Made by a program: the position numbers and the translations under genes
NCBI GenBank assembly: GCA_903887325.1
Contig: CAISPG010000132.1
Location: 1-64,000, forward strand
Direction: 5' to 3'
DNA length: 64,000 nucleotides
DNA from: an uncultured Burkholderiales bacterium
GTDB lineage: Bacteria; Pseudomonadota; Gammaproteobacteria; Burkholderiales; Burkholderiaceae_C
Shown here: positions 49,088 to 58,259 of the stretch, one piece after another
Position numbering within the stretch: the first letter of the stretch is position 1
Layout of the letters: each line of letters begins with the position of its first letter
Notes under the pieces: model-generated
What the model was told of the DNA's origin: nothing
What the model saw: the letters and a program-made list of their open reading frames with translations, nothing else
The model's database searches: none

Positions 49088-50995
49088 ATGTCAGAGGTTT
49101 CCACAGACGCAGACAACCCGTCCGCGCATATTAAACGCCAATCCACCGCAGCGCTGACGCTGGCCGCTATTGGGGTGGTGTACGGCGACATAGGCACCAG
49201 CCCGTTGTACACAGTGAAGGAAGTGTTTTTACCGGCCACCGGTGTGGCCCTGACACCCGAGAACCTAATCGGTGCGGTGTCCACCATTTTTTGGGCGTTG
49301 ATGTTGATCGTCACCTTGAAATATGTGATTTTGATTTTGCGCGCGGACAACCGTGGCGAAGGCGGTGCCTTGGCGCTGACCGCACTGGCGGCGAACGCGG
49401 TCAAGGACAAACCTTTCTTGCGTCAGTCCTTGATGATGATGGGTTTGTTCGGCGCGACCTTATTTTACGGCGACAGCGTGATCACACCTGCGATTTCTGT
49501 GATTGGTGCGGTCGAAGGTTTGGAGATGGTCACGCCTGTGCTGACCCCATTTGTGGTGCCTATTTCAGTGGCGGTGTTGTTGTTGCTGTTTTTGATGCAA
49601 CGCTTTGGCACGCAGTTGGTGGGCAAATTTTTCGGGCCCATCATTGTTGTCTGGTTCTCTGTGTTAGGGCTCACCGGTATTTTAGAAATTATTCAGCAAC
49701 CCACTATCTTGCAAGCCTTGAATCCTTTGAATGCCGCTGTGTTTTTATGGAACAGAGGCCCGTTCATTTTGGCGGCAGTGGGCGCAGTCGTGTTGGCACT
49801 GACCGGTGCAGAAGCTTTGTACGCGGACATGGGGCATTTTGGTCGCAAGCCTATTCAAATGGCGTGGATGACTTTGGTGTTGCCGGGTTTGGCACTGCAT
49901 TACATGGGCCAAGGCGCATTGTTGATGCGTGACCCCAGCGCCATTGAAAACCCGTTCTTTCGCATGTTTCCGCCATCGTGGTTGATACCTGCAGTGGTGC
50001 TGGCCACAGTGGCTGCTGTGATTGCGTCTCAAGCAGTAATCTCTGGCGCTTACTCGATGACTAAGCAAGCCATATTGCTGGGCTTTTTACCGCGCATGGA
50101 CATCAAATACACCTCGGAAAATGAGGTCGGTCAAATTTACATGCCCGCCGTCAACTGGATATTGCTGGTCGGCGTGGTGGCTGCGGTGCTGGCTTTCAAG
50201 AGCTCTTCTGCATTGGCTGGTGCTTACGGTATTGCGGTGACACTGACCATGGTGATCACCACCACGCTGACCTTTTTTGTGGTGCGTGACGCATGGAAAC
50301 TGCCCTTGGTGCTGGCCATTGCTGCCACCGTGTTTTTCTTAAGCATAGATGTGTTTTTGTTTGCCGGTTGCATCATCAAATTCTTTGACGGCGGTTGGTT
50401 TCCGCTGGTGATGGGACTGAGTTTGTTTGCCGTGATGACCACCTGGTCCAAAGGCCGAAGCCTGGTGGTGGAAACCATCAGACGTGACGGACTGGACTTG
50501 CAGTCCTTCATTCAATCCATTGAAGCAGGTCACAACCACTTGATTCAACGCACAGCTGTTTACGCCGTGGCCAACCCTGAGACCGTGCCGCAAGCCTTAC
50601 TGCACAACATGAAGCACAACCAGGTGCTGCATGAGAAAAACATCATCATGACGGTGAAGTTTGATGAAGTGCCGTGGGTGTCTGACAAGCAGCGCGTGAA
50701 AGTAGAAAAAATCAGCGAGCACTTTTGGCAAGTGGTGCTGACTTACGGTTTCATGAACACGCCGGATGTGCCCAAAGCTTTGATGTTGTGCCAGCAGTTC
50801 GGGCTGGACATACCAGCCTTTGAAACCACGTATTTTCTGAGCCGCGAAACCGTGGTGCCTACACCGGGCGGCGGCATGGCGCAGTGGCGGGAAAAAATGT
50901 TTGCCGCCATGACACGCAATTCGGGCGGCATTGTGGAGTTTTTCCATTTGCCTGATAACTCGGTGGTGGAGCTTGGTACGAGGGTACAAATATGA
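49088..50995 (+). CDS. kup: Kup low-affinity potassium uptake permease
   Basis: 635 residues, typical of Kup. Twelve membrane segments, beginning with the signature [20 protein letters not shown] and continuing with [21 protein letters not shown] and a cytosolic C-terminal domain from about residue 460. It imports K+ with H+. It lies downstream of a KdpDE-like pair and overlaps an HPr-like gene by four bases. Confidence 0.95.
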   Translation: MSEVSTDADNPSAHIKRQSTAALTLAAIGVVYGDIGTSPLYTVKEVFLPATGVALTPENLIGAVSTIFWALMLIVTLKYVILILRADNRGEGGALALTALAANAVKDKPFLRQSLMMMGLFGATLFYGDSVITPAISVIGAVEGLEMVTPVLTPFVVPISVAVLLLLFLMQRFGTQLVGKFFGPIIVVWFSVLGLTGILEIIQQPTILQALNPLNAAVFLWNRGPFILAAVGAVVLALTGAEALYADMGHFGRKPIQMAWMTLVLPGLALHYMGQGALLMRDPSAIENPFFRMFPPSWLIPAVVLATVAAVIASQAVISGAYSMTKQAILLGFLPRMDIKYTSENEVGQIYMPAVNWILLVGVVAAVLAFKSSSALAGAYGIAVTLTMVITTTLTFFVVRDAWKLPLVLAIAATVFFLSIDVFLFAGCIIKFFDGGWFPLVMGLSLFAVMTTWSKGRSLVVETIRRDGLDLQSFIQSIEAGHNHLIQRTAVYAVANPETVPQALLHNMKHNQVLHEKNIIMTVKFDEVPWVSDKQRVKVEKISEHFWQVVLTYGFMNTPDVPKALMLCQQFGLDIPAFETTYFLSRETVVPTPGGGMAQWREKMFAAMTRNSGGIVEFFHLPDNSVVELGTRVQI

Positions 50996-51261
50996 ACACG
51001 CAAGCTTCTGCATCCATCACCGTCACATCCAAAGACGGACTCGACCCCGAGTTGTCTGCGTTGTTGACCATGAAAGCAACCCAATTCACCTCAGCGATCA
51101 AGTTGTCGCATGACAACCGAACGGCGAATGCCAAAGCGGTCATTGAGGTTATGTCGCTAGGTGTGCATTCGGGTGGCATTGTGCAAATACGCACCAGCGG
51201 CGAAGATGCACAAACTGCCTTGGATACCTTGATTGCCGTGATTCAGCATTACCGAGTTTGA
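50992..51261 (+). CDS. HPr-like protein lacking the phosphorylatable histidine
   Basis: 89 residues of HPr fold: a GLHxRPA-like loop at about 16-22, [14 protein letters not shown], then [21 protein letters not shown], closely following HPr. The active-site His15 loop reads GLDPELSA, so His is replaced by Asp, and the Ser46 position in KSIMGVMSLG-type sequences is Ala here ([10 protein letters not shown]). It therefore cannot carry phosphate in the ordinary PTS way. It is coupled to kup by an ATGA overlap, suggesting a regulatory partner of the transporter (inference). Confidence 0.8.
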   Translation: MNTQASASITVTSKDGLDPELSALLTMKATQFTSAIKLSHDNRTANAKAVIEVMSLGVHSGGIVQIRTSGEDAQTALDTLIAVIQHYRV

Positions 51262-51272
51262 AAAAAGGTCGT

Positions 51273-51377
51273 TTTTTCATTGGCGCTCATGCCGAAACCG
51301 AAAAATACAAGTTACTCACCCGTGATGCGGGGCGGTACAAAACCTATTTCCCCAAGATCAAATTGATGTGTCCTTAA
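51273..51377 (+). pseudogene. Decayed duplicate of the vapC 3' end
   Basis: 35 codons ending in TAA reproduce the end of the VapC-like gene at 48886-48990 (FFIGAHAETEKYKLLTRDAG, then RYKTYFPKIKLMCP) with a few substitutions. No start codon or upstream part is present. Confidence 0.88.
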
Positions 51378-51419
51378 AAGCCCTACTGAATGATGAGTTC
51401 AAACGACAGCAGCCGTCCT

Positions 51420-51467
51420 CTGCCGGACAACTCTGTGGTTGAGCTTGGCACAAGGGTAAAGATATGA
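51420..51467 (+). pseudogene. Decayed duplicate of the kup 3' end
   Basis: 16 codons including stop read [15 protein letters not shown], against [15 protein letters not shown] at the true end of kup (50948-50995). It lies 42 bp after the vapC remnant, in the same order as the intact genes. Confidence 0.85.
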
Positions 51468-51470
51468 AAT

Positions 51471-52535
51471 TCAGCTGCGCCTAGGCATGCGCCACGGCAA
51501 CATGGCTTGCACCATGGGCGACACCAAACGCGGCACATACAAAGTCTCATGAAAGCTTTGCACCTCTTCACCCAGCAAGCTGCTTTTAAGCAATGCTCGC
51601 TGGTAAAAAGGCGTGTCTTCCAATTGCTCTTTCACTTCGACAGCGCTATCGCTGCGCATGCGTCTTTGAATACGCCATAAAGTTTGCGGCAATGCCTGTC
51701 TTGGCGGCGCTGAAAAATCCTCGATACTGCCGTCAGGTTTGAAACGCAAAGCAAGCAGTTTGTCTTGCTCTGTTTTTTTACCTCGAACGTCGTAGATGAC
51801 AGCAGTGCTGCCGTCCTTCATGGGACTGCGCGACCAATCCCATTCATGGCACGAGCGATCAATCGGCTCGTCGCCTTCGTTGGAGTCCAGGTAAGCATTA
51901 CCTTGCCAATGTTGCGAGGGGTGTTGCAAATTCACTTCCGCACGTGCCGACGGCGCCAGCGGTCCCCAGCGGTGCTTACCGAGTGCATCAATGGGTGTGC
52001 TGAAGTTGAACCAGGTGTCTGCATGCACACGCACCTGTCCGCGCACCCGGTGCGGTATAGGCACACCGATTTCATCGATATCAATCACCAGCGCATTGCC
52101 GTCCCAGCGCAATTGACTCGGGCCGATGGTGAACTGTTTGTCATCCCGGTGGCAGAGCCGCGCGCCGCGCTCGGTCATGGTCCATCGCTTGGCGTGGCGA
52201 CTGTACAGCGCCACATTCAATGCGCAGTAATTGTCTGGATGCGTGTCTTTGCGTGATCTGTCCCAGGCGTAATAAGGCGAAAACACACTGCCTACAAAAG
52301 CAATGATGCTCAAGCCCCATTGGCCGTCGTCGCTTAATGCGTCAAGGTACCACCAGAGGTAACCGTCTTGCGGGACAAACTGGTCAAACCGAGGTCTGCC
52401 ATCAGGGCCGCGGCCGCTAATTGGCCCGACATGGCTGCCATCGGCACGCCCGGCCCCGGGTGCACGCTGCCCCCCGCCAGATACAAACCCGGTACTTGCG
52501 AGCGGGCGTTGGACCGGGCGAAGGCCGCCATCCAT
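51471..52535 (-). CDS. crtC: Carotenoid 1,2-hydratase (hydroxyneurosporene synthase)
   Basis: The conserved CrtC body begins at RFDQFVPQDGYLWWYLDALS and runs about 306 residues to the stop, with GSVFSPYYAWDR, the HEWDWSRSPMKDG region and WRMPRR near the end. It hydrates the 1,2 double bond of neurosporene or lycopene. The start is unresolved: the nearest conventional in-frame codon is ATG 52535, which makes a 200-bp overlap with crtD and an extra 48-residue Gly/Arg-rich N-terminus that looks out of frame. A non-standard start near 52400 is possible. Confidence 0.88.
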   Translation of the reverse strand: MDGGLRPVQRPLASTGFVSGGGQRAPGAGRADGSHVGPISGRGPDGRPRFDQFVPQDGYLWWYLDALSDDGQWGLSIIAFVGSVFSPYYAWDRSRKDTHPDNYCALNVALYSRHAKRWTMTERGARLCHRDDKQFTIGPSQLRWDGNALVIDIDEIGVPIPHRVRGQVRVHADTWFNFSTPIDALGKHRWGPLAPSARAEVNLQHPSQHWQGNAYLDSNEGDEPIDRSCHEWDWSRSPMKDGSTAVIYDVRGKKTEQDKLLALRFKPDGSIEDFSAPPRQALPQTLWRIQRRMRSDSAVEVKEQLEDTPFYQRALLKSSLLGEEVQSFHETLYVPRLVSPMVQAMLPWRMPRRS

Positions 52536-53866
52536 CCACGCGTTGCCTGGCCGTACAAGGCCCCGCCCGTCGCTGGAAATAACTGATGAAAGTCCTGGGG
52601 TGTGGTGCGTATACATGAGGGTGAGGATTCCAACTTTAAATGCAAACCGGATGCGGCCATCAAAGCCTGGCTGCTGTGTGCGCAATCCAGCAATTCATCT
52701 TCAGACAATCGCTTGTCGCCCCTGGCCGGTGCATTCACCAGACACAGCAATCGCTCTGCGCCCTCTTGCGTTGTGCCGGTTCCCCGATCCTGGGCGCATA
52801 CATACACTGTCGGCTGTTGCGGTAATCTGCGTTGCGTGAATATGTCTTCAAACTCACTGGCGTAATGGTTTGCGAAAAACACGTTGTGCCTGTCAAGCGG
52901 CATGCCTGCTGTGTGAGCGTGCATGGACCATGTCACAGCAGATAAGGATCGGGGTTGCACCTTACCCGCCACTGATTGATTCAACGCCGGCCCCAGCAAG
53001 CCCTTGCGCAATGCAGCAATGTCGCCGTTGAACACCACGCTGTCTGCATGCAAGCTGTCGCCCGTGCTCAAACGCACGCCCGACACCTTACCCCGGGTGA
53101 GCTCTATGCGTTCGCATTCGTTATTAAACACATAGGTGACGCCGTGTTTTTTTCCGAGGCGCATCAAGCAATCAGCCAATGCATGCATGCCGCCTTCGAC
53201 GGCCCACACACCGTCCATTTCAACTTGGGCGATCAACATCAGCGTGGCAGGTGCTTCCCACGGCGACGAGCCGCAGTAAGTGGCGTAACGTGCAAACAAC
53301 TGGCGCAAGCGTTGATCGCTGAAATGTTTACCTAGGCTGGACCACAAACTGCGCATGGGTCCGACCGACGCCAATGTGGCGAGTCCGCGCGGGCCAAGAG
53401 CGCCTATCATCTGTCCCATGGTCGGCGATGGTGATTTGATAAACGGGCCTTCCAGTGCGTCGTACACCTGGCGCGCTGTCTGACAAAAATGCGCGAACCG
53501 TTTGGCTTCATCCGCTCCGGCAAATAGGGCCACTGCATCCAGCGATTGCTGGTGATCTGCGTATAAATCAAGTTGCGAACCGTCTTCCCAGAAATGTTTT
53601 GCCAACACCTTAAGCGGATGGATTTTCAATTCGGATTCAAGCTGCGTGCCGACAGATGCCATGATTTGATCAAACACCCAGCGCATGGTGAAAACGGTAG
53701 GGCCGCTGTCGACCGGTTTGCCGTCGGGGAACAATTGCCTGATCTTGCCGCCAGGGCCGACAGCTTTTTCAACCACCGTCACCCGCAAACCCTTGCTCGC
53801 AAGTTGCAAAGCGCTGACCAATCCCGCCATGCCTGCACCTGCAACAACCACTTTATGTTCAGCCAA
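52334..53866 (-). CDS. crtD: Hydroxyneurosporene / methoxyneurosporene desaturase
   Basis: 510 residues. FAD-binding VVVAGAGMAGLVSALQLASKG opens the protein, with KAVGPGGKIRQ after it and the C-terminal carotenoid desaturase signature LYLAGGSVHPGPGVPMAAMSG. It introduces the 3,4 double bond of spheroidene- and spirilloxanthin-type carotenoids. It lies between crtA and crtC; its 3' end overlaps crtC. Confidence 0.95.
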   Translation of the reverse strand: MAEHKVVVAGAGMAGLVSALQLASKGLRVTVVEKAVGPGGKIRQLFPDGKPVDSGPTVFTMRWVFDQIMASVGTQLESELKIHPLKVLAKHFWEDGSQLDLYADHQQSLDAVALFAGADEAKRFAHFCQTARQVYDALEGPFIKSPSPTMGQMIGALGPRGLATLASVGPMRSLWSSLGKHFSDQRLRQLFARYATYCGSSPWEAPATLMLIAQVEMDGVWAVEGGMHALADCLMRLGKKHGVTYVFNNECERIELTRGKVSGVRLSTGDSLHADSVVFNGDIAALRKGLLGPALNQSVAGKVQPRSLSAVTWSMHAHTAGMPLDRHNVFFANHYASEFEDIFTQRRLPQQPTVYVCAQDRGTGTTQEGAERLLCLVNAPARGDKRLSEDELLDCAHSSQALMAASGLHLKLESSPSCIRTTPQDFHQLFPATGGALYGQATRGWMAAFARSNARSQVPGLYLAGGSVHPGPGVPMAAMSGQLAAAALMADLGLTSLSRKTVTSGGTLTH

Positions 53867-53876
53867 GTGAGCTACC

Positions 53877-54623
53877 TTAAATTTCAGCAGATGACATCAC
53901 GCCGGCCCAACGGCCAAGCCGACGCAATACACGCATGCGAACAAACATGGATTCAGAAAAAAAATCGCTTTTATAAGCAGCTTGTATGGCCTGCTGATGC
54001 GCCCCTGTATGCGCATAGTCCATCATGGACGGCGCGTCTTTCCACAGACTGAAGGTGCACTGCCGCACCAACGGTGCTTCTCCCAATCCCATGGCCATGT
54101 AACAACCCGGGGCTTTTTTCAAATCATCCTGCGCTGCGGGCGCATAGCGCCAGAAGGCCACCGCCTTGGCCGGACGGATGCTGGCCCGGGTCAAAGCCAC
54201 CATACCGGCAGAGCTGGTGTCCATGTCACTGTATTTGCCGAGACTGTCTTCTGACGTAACACCCCATGTACGGCCGTCCCAGGATCCGCGGGCTGAAGTG
54301 ACAGCCAGCGTTGAAATAAACAATGAGTTGGCGCGATCCGAATAAGCTTTGACCGCAGGGCCATCGACAAAGTGATCTGCCTGCTCTGCATTTTCAAAAA
54401 CACAGATCAGACCTTGATGCGTGGCGCTGGGGCGAAGAACAAAGCCACCTTCATGACCACTGCCCATGACTTTAGTGAAGAGCAGTCCCGGAGTGTCTTT
54501 GAAAGCGGCGGCACCTTGAACCAGACGCATCCAGCCCCAAGCCTGTTGCGCCCTCAGGTAGTCAACCAGCACCACCACCACCACTCCTGAAACTGCCACT
54601 GAGACGGGATCTTGGTTGGCCAT
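53877..54623 (-). CDS. crtA: Spheroidene monooxygenase
   Basis: 248 residues of the CrtA family: GWMRLVQGAAAFKDTPGLLFTKVMGSGHEGGF, ALTRASIRPAKAVAFWRYAP and the closing SDFFSESMFVRMRVL. It adds a keto group at C2 of spheroidene or spirilloxanthin, giving spheroidenone in the presence of oxygen. It sits between pufC and crtD, as in Rubrivivax-type clusters. Confidence 0.94.
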   Translation of the reverse strand: MANQDPVSVAVSGVVVVVLVDYLRAQQAWGWMRLVQGAAAFKDTPGLLFTKVMGSGHEGGFVLRPSATHQGLICVFENAEQADHFVDGPAVKAYSDRANSLFISTLAVTSARGSWDGRTWGVTSEDSLGKYSDMDTSSAGMVALTRASIRPAKAVAFWRYAPAAQDDLKKAPGCYMAMGLGEAPLVRQCTFSLWKDAPSMMDYAHTGAHQQAIQAAYKSDFFSESMFVRMRVLRRLGRWAGVMSSAEI

Positions 54624-54657
54624 TTCATGTGTGACGTCTGGTACTGCTTAAACCGGA

Positions 54658-55710
54658 CTACTTGGCAGCCACTTGGGCAGGCTTGCCCGAAGCTGGCGCA
54701 GACAACTCGGGGAAGTCTTTGGCCATAGGTGCGCCAAACAATGGTTTGTAAGCACCTTGGTGGCAAGTGTTGCAATTGAGCTTGGGCGCATCGCCTAACT
54801 CGCCTTTGCGATGATCAGGGAATACCGGAGTCAAGGGTTCCAGGTAATTCACATTCAGGTCACGCGCCATGCGTATGCCATGCCAGGCAGTGACACGCTG
54901 AGGCGGGCTGTTCTCCCAGCTCTGGAAGGAGCGGCTGTTATGGCAATAGGTGCAATTGACGCCCAAAGAAGTAGACATGTGTGTCATCAAACCGTAAGTC
55001 CACTCGGTTTGTTTGGTGGAGTGCCTGTTACCTGATTGCAATGGTGTCGGCCCATTCATGCGTATGTCTTTGGCTTGCAGCAAAAACGGTGTGAAAGGGT
55101 CGTTGGGCAAGGAAGCCAAATTGACCGCCGCAGACGGTTCATTCTGTCCTGCTTTGTCGCCCAGAAAGTTAGAGCCATTAGGTTGGTGGTTTTTGGTAAA
55201 CCAGACCGTAGATGGCACGGGTTGTCCCCGGTGACATGTATAGCAAGTCACGCCGGTTTCTGCCACGTGAGGCTTCCACTCGGTGTTGATGTACTGTGTC
55301 ATTTGCAGCATGCGCCGGGCCACGACCTTAGTGTATTTTTCGTCATCCGCGAAATTGGCAGGGTTGTGGCAGTAAAGACACCCCCCATCGTTAGGCGACA
55401 CCCATGCAGTCATAGATACCATCAAACGGTTGAACTGTGCTGTGCTGAGATTACCCAACACTTTCACATTTTTATAGGTCTGCCCGGCTTTGGGGCCTTC
55501 ACCGGGTGCTTGCGGAAGCGCAACTGGTGCCATATTTGCATCCACTTTGTTTGCAAGCAAACGTGTGTTGTAAACCTGCACCATACCGGTACCCCGGTAG
55601 CCGTGTTGCACGCTGTTAGGGACAGGTAATTCACAACCTGACAACACCAGAAGTGCTGTCAGTCCGGCAGCGCATTGCCACACTTTTTTAGTCCAATTCA
55701 ATGCATTCAT
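54658..55710 (-). CDS. pufC: Reaction centre tetraheme cytochrome c subunit
   Basis: 350 residues. A lipoprotein signal (LVLSGC, Cys26) anchors it on the periplasmic side. Four c-heme motifs are CLYCH at 111, CYTCH at 156, CTYCH at 253 and CNTCH at 313, with axial-ligand methionines in the RRMLQMTQY and GLMTHMSTS helices. It re-reduces the special pair and accepts electrons from soluble carriers, probably including the HiPIP of this cluster. It overlaps pufM. Confidence 0.97.
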   Translation of the reverse strand: MNALNWTKKVWQCAAGLTALLVLSGCELPVPNSVQHGYRGTGMVQVYNTRLLANKVDANMAPVALPQAPGEGPKAGQTYKNVKVLGNLSTAQFNRLMVSMTAWVSPNDGGCLYCHNPANFADDEKYTKVVARRMLQMTQYINTEWKPHVAETGVTCYTCHRGQPVPSTVWFTKNHQPNGSNFLGDKAGQNEPSAAVNLASLPNDPFTPFLLQAKDIRMNGPTPLQSGNRHSTKQTEWTYGLMTHMSTSLGVNCTYCHNSRSFQSWENSPPQRVTAWHGIRMARDLNVNYLEPLTPVFPDHRKGELGDAPKLNCNTCHQGAYKPLFGAPMAKDFPELSAPASGKPAQVAAK

Positions 55711-56684
55711 GGCTTGGCTCCCAGGGTCAGCGCAGGGTCAATCACGGCAGGGAATACATTTGGATAAGGTGGTGCTAGGCCGTGCTTGATCGCCCACAAA
55801 TACCAGTTATCAACCACAGTGCCGGTCAACAAAATACCAATACCGCCTGTCAATGGACACAGCACAGCAAACCACCAGGCCCAACGGTGTATAGATTCCA
55901 TGGTTGCGTTAAAACCCATTGTCCAACGCCAGAAAAGTGCGGCCCGCTCTGAAGCTGTTCCGCGGTCGACGATTTGCTCGATTTCACGCTCGCCGCCAAA
56001 GCGAGTGACCGCCAGAATGGTGGCACCGTGCATGGCGAACAGCAGCACTGATCCGTACAAAAACACGATCGACAAAGCATGGAACGGGTTGTAGAACAAG
56101 TTGCCATAACGGATGGATAAGGCGGCTGTCCAATCCAGGTGCGGGAAGATGCCGTAAGGCACTGCCTCACCCCATGAACCCATCAGAATGGGACGAAACA
56201 AACCCAATACAAACATCAACCACAAGGCAGCGGCAAAAGCCCAGGCCACGTGTGTTCCCATGCCCAATGCAATGGCGCGTCGGTACATACGCACCCACCA
56301 AGCCAATACCGAGATGGACAACAATAAACCCACGATTAAGAACCAGCCGCCTTGGTTAAGCGGCGGCAGTGACAAGCCGTACTCAGGCGGAGGCGGCTCA
56401 AGCGCCAGCCAAAATAATTGACGCACCAGTTGCACTGGATCCCAGTTGACAGATGCCAGCATGTTCAATCCGATGATATTGAACGCCAGCATGCCGCACA
56501 CCAGCGACAGAACACCAAAGCCACCGAGGTAAATGGGACCGAGTTGGGCATTACCGATTTTGCCCAGCAGCCAGAAAATAGCCGGATGTCCGAAGCGGGT
56601 GTCATTACCCGGGCCTAAATCGACACCGTGGTGTACCGGCCCTTTGGCCTGCACAGTCGTGAAGAGGTTGTAGTAGTCAGCCAT
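55707..56684 (-). CDS. pufM: Reaction centre M subunit
   Basis: 325 residues from [15 protein letters not shown], chosen for AGGAG eight bases upstream. Five membrane helices and the pigment-binding histidine segments [22 protein letters not shown] split by no gap and [15 protein letters not shown] on the cytoplasmic face. With PufL it forms the type-2 reaction centre core and holds QA. It is 21 bp after pufL. Confidence 0.97.
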   Translation of the reverse strand: MADYYNLFTTVQAKGPVHHGVDLGPGNDTRFGHPAIFWLLGKIGNAQLGPIYLGGFGVLSLVCGMLAFNIIGLNMLASVNWDPVQLVRQLFWLALEPPPPEYGLSLPPLNQGGWFLIVGLLLSISVLAWWVRMYRRAIALGMGTHVAWAFAAALWLMFVLGLFRPILMGSWGEAVPYGIFPHLDWTAALSIRYGNLFYNPFHALSIVFLYGSVLLFAMHGATILAVTRFGGEREIEQIVDRGTASERAALFWRWTMGFNATMESIHRWAWWFAVLCPLTGGIGILLTGTVVDNWYLWAIKHGLAPPYPNVFPAVIDPALTLGAKP

Positions 56685-56705
56685 GAGATTTGCTCCTGTC
56701 AAGCA

Positions 56706-57539
56706 TTAAGGCCACTGTGACCAAATGGGCAGATTGAGCCACCAGCCCCACCATTCAGGCCAACCTCGGCTCCAGAACGGTCCACTGATAACTATGCACA
56801 AGGCACTGAATGCCACGGCAGCCATCGCCAGAAAAACGCCCAGCCGGTGAATACCCAGAGTACCAATGGAGTAGCCGATGGTGTCGCGGAAAAATGTATC
56901 TTCGTGCTCCGGCGTCTTGACGACTTGTCCCATACCGGGGTTGGTGGCTGACAAAATCAAAGCACCGTGCAAAGAAAGTGCAAATACGGTGGCGAAGAAG
57001 AAACTGACTGCCAGCATGTGTGCTGGGTTGTAATGAAAGTGCAAGTACTGGTAGCCGACGTTGGACACCCAGTCCAGGTGACTGTAAATGCCGTAAGGGA
57101 AACCATGTCCCCAGGCACCCATCAACACCGGGCGAATCACTTCAAGCGTGAAGTACGCGAATATCGCCATGCTGAATGCCGCCGGCACGTGATAGCCCAT
57201 GCCCAACTTGCGACAAATTTCAACTTCACGCAGCATCCAAGACACGAACGCACCCAACGCGCAAATGGTAATGAGTTGCCACAAGCCGCCTTCCATCAGC
57301 GGCGCAAAGCGCAGACCGTAGGAAAGATTGGGCGGCGCAATATTGATTTGCCACAGATTCCAAGTCGGCCCCTGAGAGGCTCCCCACAAAATCATGGCTG
57401 TGCCTAAAAAGGCAAAAAAGATGGTCGTGATGCCGAAAAATCCGACATAGAACGGGCCTAACCAAAAGTCAAACAAATCACCAGCGACCAGGGTCCCGCC
57501 CCGCACTCGGTATTTTTTTTCAAAACTGAGCATGGCCAT
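56706..57539 (-). CDS. pufL: Reaction centre L subunit
   Basis: 277 residues; [21 protein letters not shown] is the canonical N-terminus and AGGAGG precedes it. Five membrane helices, with [22 protein letters not shown] carrying special-pair and accessory pigment ligands. It binds QB. It is separated from pufA by a strong hairpin. Confidence 0.97.
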   Translation of the reverse strand: MAMLSFEKKYRVRGGTLVAGDLFDFWLGPFYVGFFGITTIFFAFLGTAMILWGASQGPTWNLWQINIAPPNLSYGLRFAPLMEGGLWQLITICALGAFVSWMLREVEICRKLGMGYHVPAAFSMAIFAYFTLEVIRPVLMGAWGHGFPYGIYSHLDWVSNVGYQYLHFHYNPAHMLAVSFFFATVFALSLHGALILSATNPGMGQVVKTPEHEDTFFRDTIGYSIGTLGIHRLGVFLAMAAVAFSALCIVISGPFWSRGWPEWWGWWLNLPIWSQWP

Positions 57540-57584
57540 GTGTTAGCCCTCCTGCCGCAAGTGATAAAAGAAATTTAAAGAATT

Positions 57585-57613
57585 GCAGGTGCTGTCTTTC
57601 GAACAGCACCTGC
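57585..57613 (-). other. Intercistronic hairpin between pufA and pufL
   Basis: GCAGGTGCTGT and ACAGCACCTGC make a perfect 11-bp stem with a 7-nt loop, within the 88 bp between the pufA stop and the pufL start. In Rhodobacter an equivalent structure protects the upstream light-harvesting mRNA from 3' decay so that LH1 is made in excess over the reaction centre. The same role is inferred here. Confidence 0.8.
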
Positions 57614-57627
57614 GGTGCTGACAAAGT

Positions 57628-57828
57628 TCAGGACTTTTCGGCAGGAACAGCCGCAGGCATAGGCGAGTTTTGCGCCGATGCTGCTGCAGGCTTTTTCGCG
57701 CCATCCAGCCAATTGAATTTGTTCGTGCTGAGCAAAATGAGATGGATCATTGCTGCCAATCCGAACAAAAAAATACCCTGAACCACCATGGCCCTGAGGG
57801 GGTCGTACAAACGCCAAATTCTCCACAT
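57628..57828 (-). CDS. pufA: LH1 alpha polypeptide
   Basis: 66 residues. MWRIWRLYDPLRAMVVQGIF, then a membrane helix with the bacteriochlorophyll-ligand histidine in AAMIHLILLSTNKFNWLDG, the standard LH1 alpha pattern, and an Ala/Pro-rich tail. AGGAG lies eight bases upstream. Unusually it does not directly follow pufB; a 75-aa gene lies between. Confidence 0.96.
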   Translation of the reverse strand: MWRIWRLYDPLRAMVVQGIFLFGLAAMIHLILLSTNKFNWLDGAKKPAAASAQNSPMPAAVPAEKS

Positions 57829-57839
57829 GATGCTTTCTC

Positions 57840-58067
57840 CTAAATGATGTGAGACATGAACGTATAAACCGAGGCTTTGACACCTGAAATGATGCTTGGC
57901 ATGTTCTCCGCACCAGGCAGCCAGGATTTCCAGCGCACGCCGATCAATTGACCGATAAACGCAAACGAAAACAGGACGACGAAACAGGGAACAAAAATCA
58001 AAACAAACGCAATGTGTTCATCCCAAGCGGATGATTTTTGCGATTCAAAAGAGGTGGTGTTAGCCAT
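57840..58067 (-). CDS. 75-residue single-span membrane protein between pufB and pufA, PufX-like tail
   Basis: Well-placed for translation: GGAG seven bases upstream, stop codon inside the pufA ribosome-binding region. A polar N-terminus (ANTTSFESQKSSAWDE) is followed by one membrane span at about residues 18-43 (HIAFVLIFVPCFVVLFSFAF onward), then RWKSWLPGAENMPSIISG and a final amphipathic segment ending SHII. There is no alpha- or beta-type bacteriochlorophyll motif. The tail pattern LP-x-x-EN, I-S/T-G and terminal H-I-I/H-L-V resembles, from memory, the C-terminus of Rhodobacter PufX. Possible role: an LH1 ring-gap or quinone-channel subunit. I do not recognise a named family. Confidence 0.7.
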   Translation of the reverse strand: MANTTSFESQKSSAWDEHIAFVLIFVPCFVVLFSFAFIGQLIGVRWKSWLPGAENMPSIISGVKASVYTFMSHII

Positions 58068-58098
58068 TGGTTTTCTCCGTTCGGTTATAGAACTTGAC

Positions 58099-58245
58099 TC
58101 AGAACCAGGGCCGCCATGCCCAGACCAGGATGTGGGCCAACACAGCGACAGCTGTGAAACCTACGGTTCCTTGGATCCAGAACTGGTGGAACTCCTGAGC
58201 CTCTTCGTCAGTCAGGCCGGAAATGGAAGTCCGATGATTTGACAT
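58099..58245 (-). CDS. pufB: LH1 beta polypeptide
   Basis: 48 residues: [19 protein letters not shown], then a membrane helix with the ligand histidine in [14 protein letters not shown] at the C-terminus, the exact LH1 beta pattern. AAGGAG lies seven bases upstream. It is the first structural gene of the puf set. Confidence 0.96.
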   Translation of the reverse strand: MSNHRTSISGLTDEEAQEFHQFWIQGTVGFTAVAVLAHILVWAWRPWF

Positions 58246-58259
58246 GCGATGCTCCTTCT

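Noticed and set aside
58012-58242. 76-codon plus-strand frame over the pufB region
   Set aside because: The minus strand here encodes a textbook LH1 beta polypeptide, too short to stand out by length alone.
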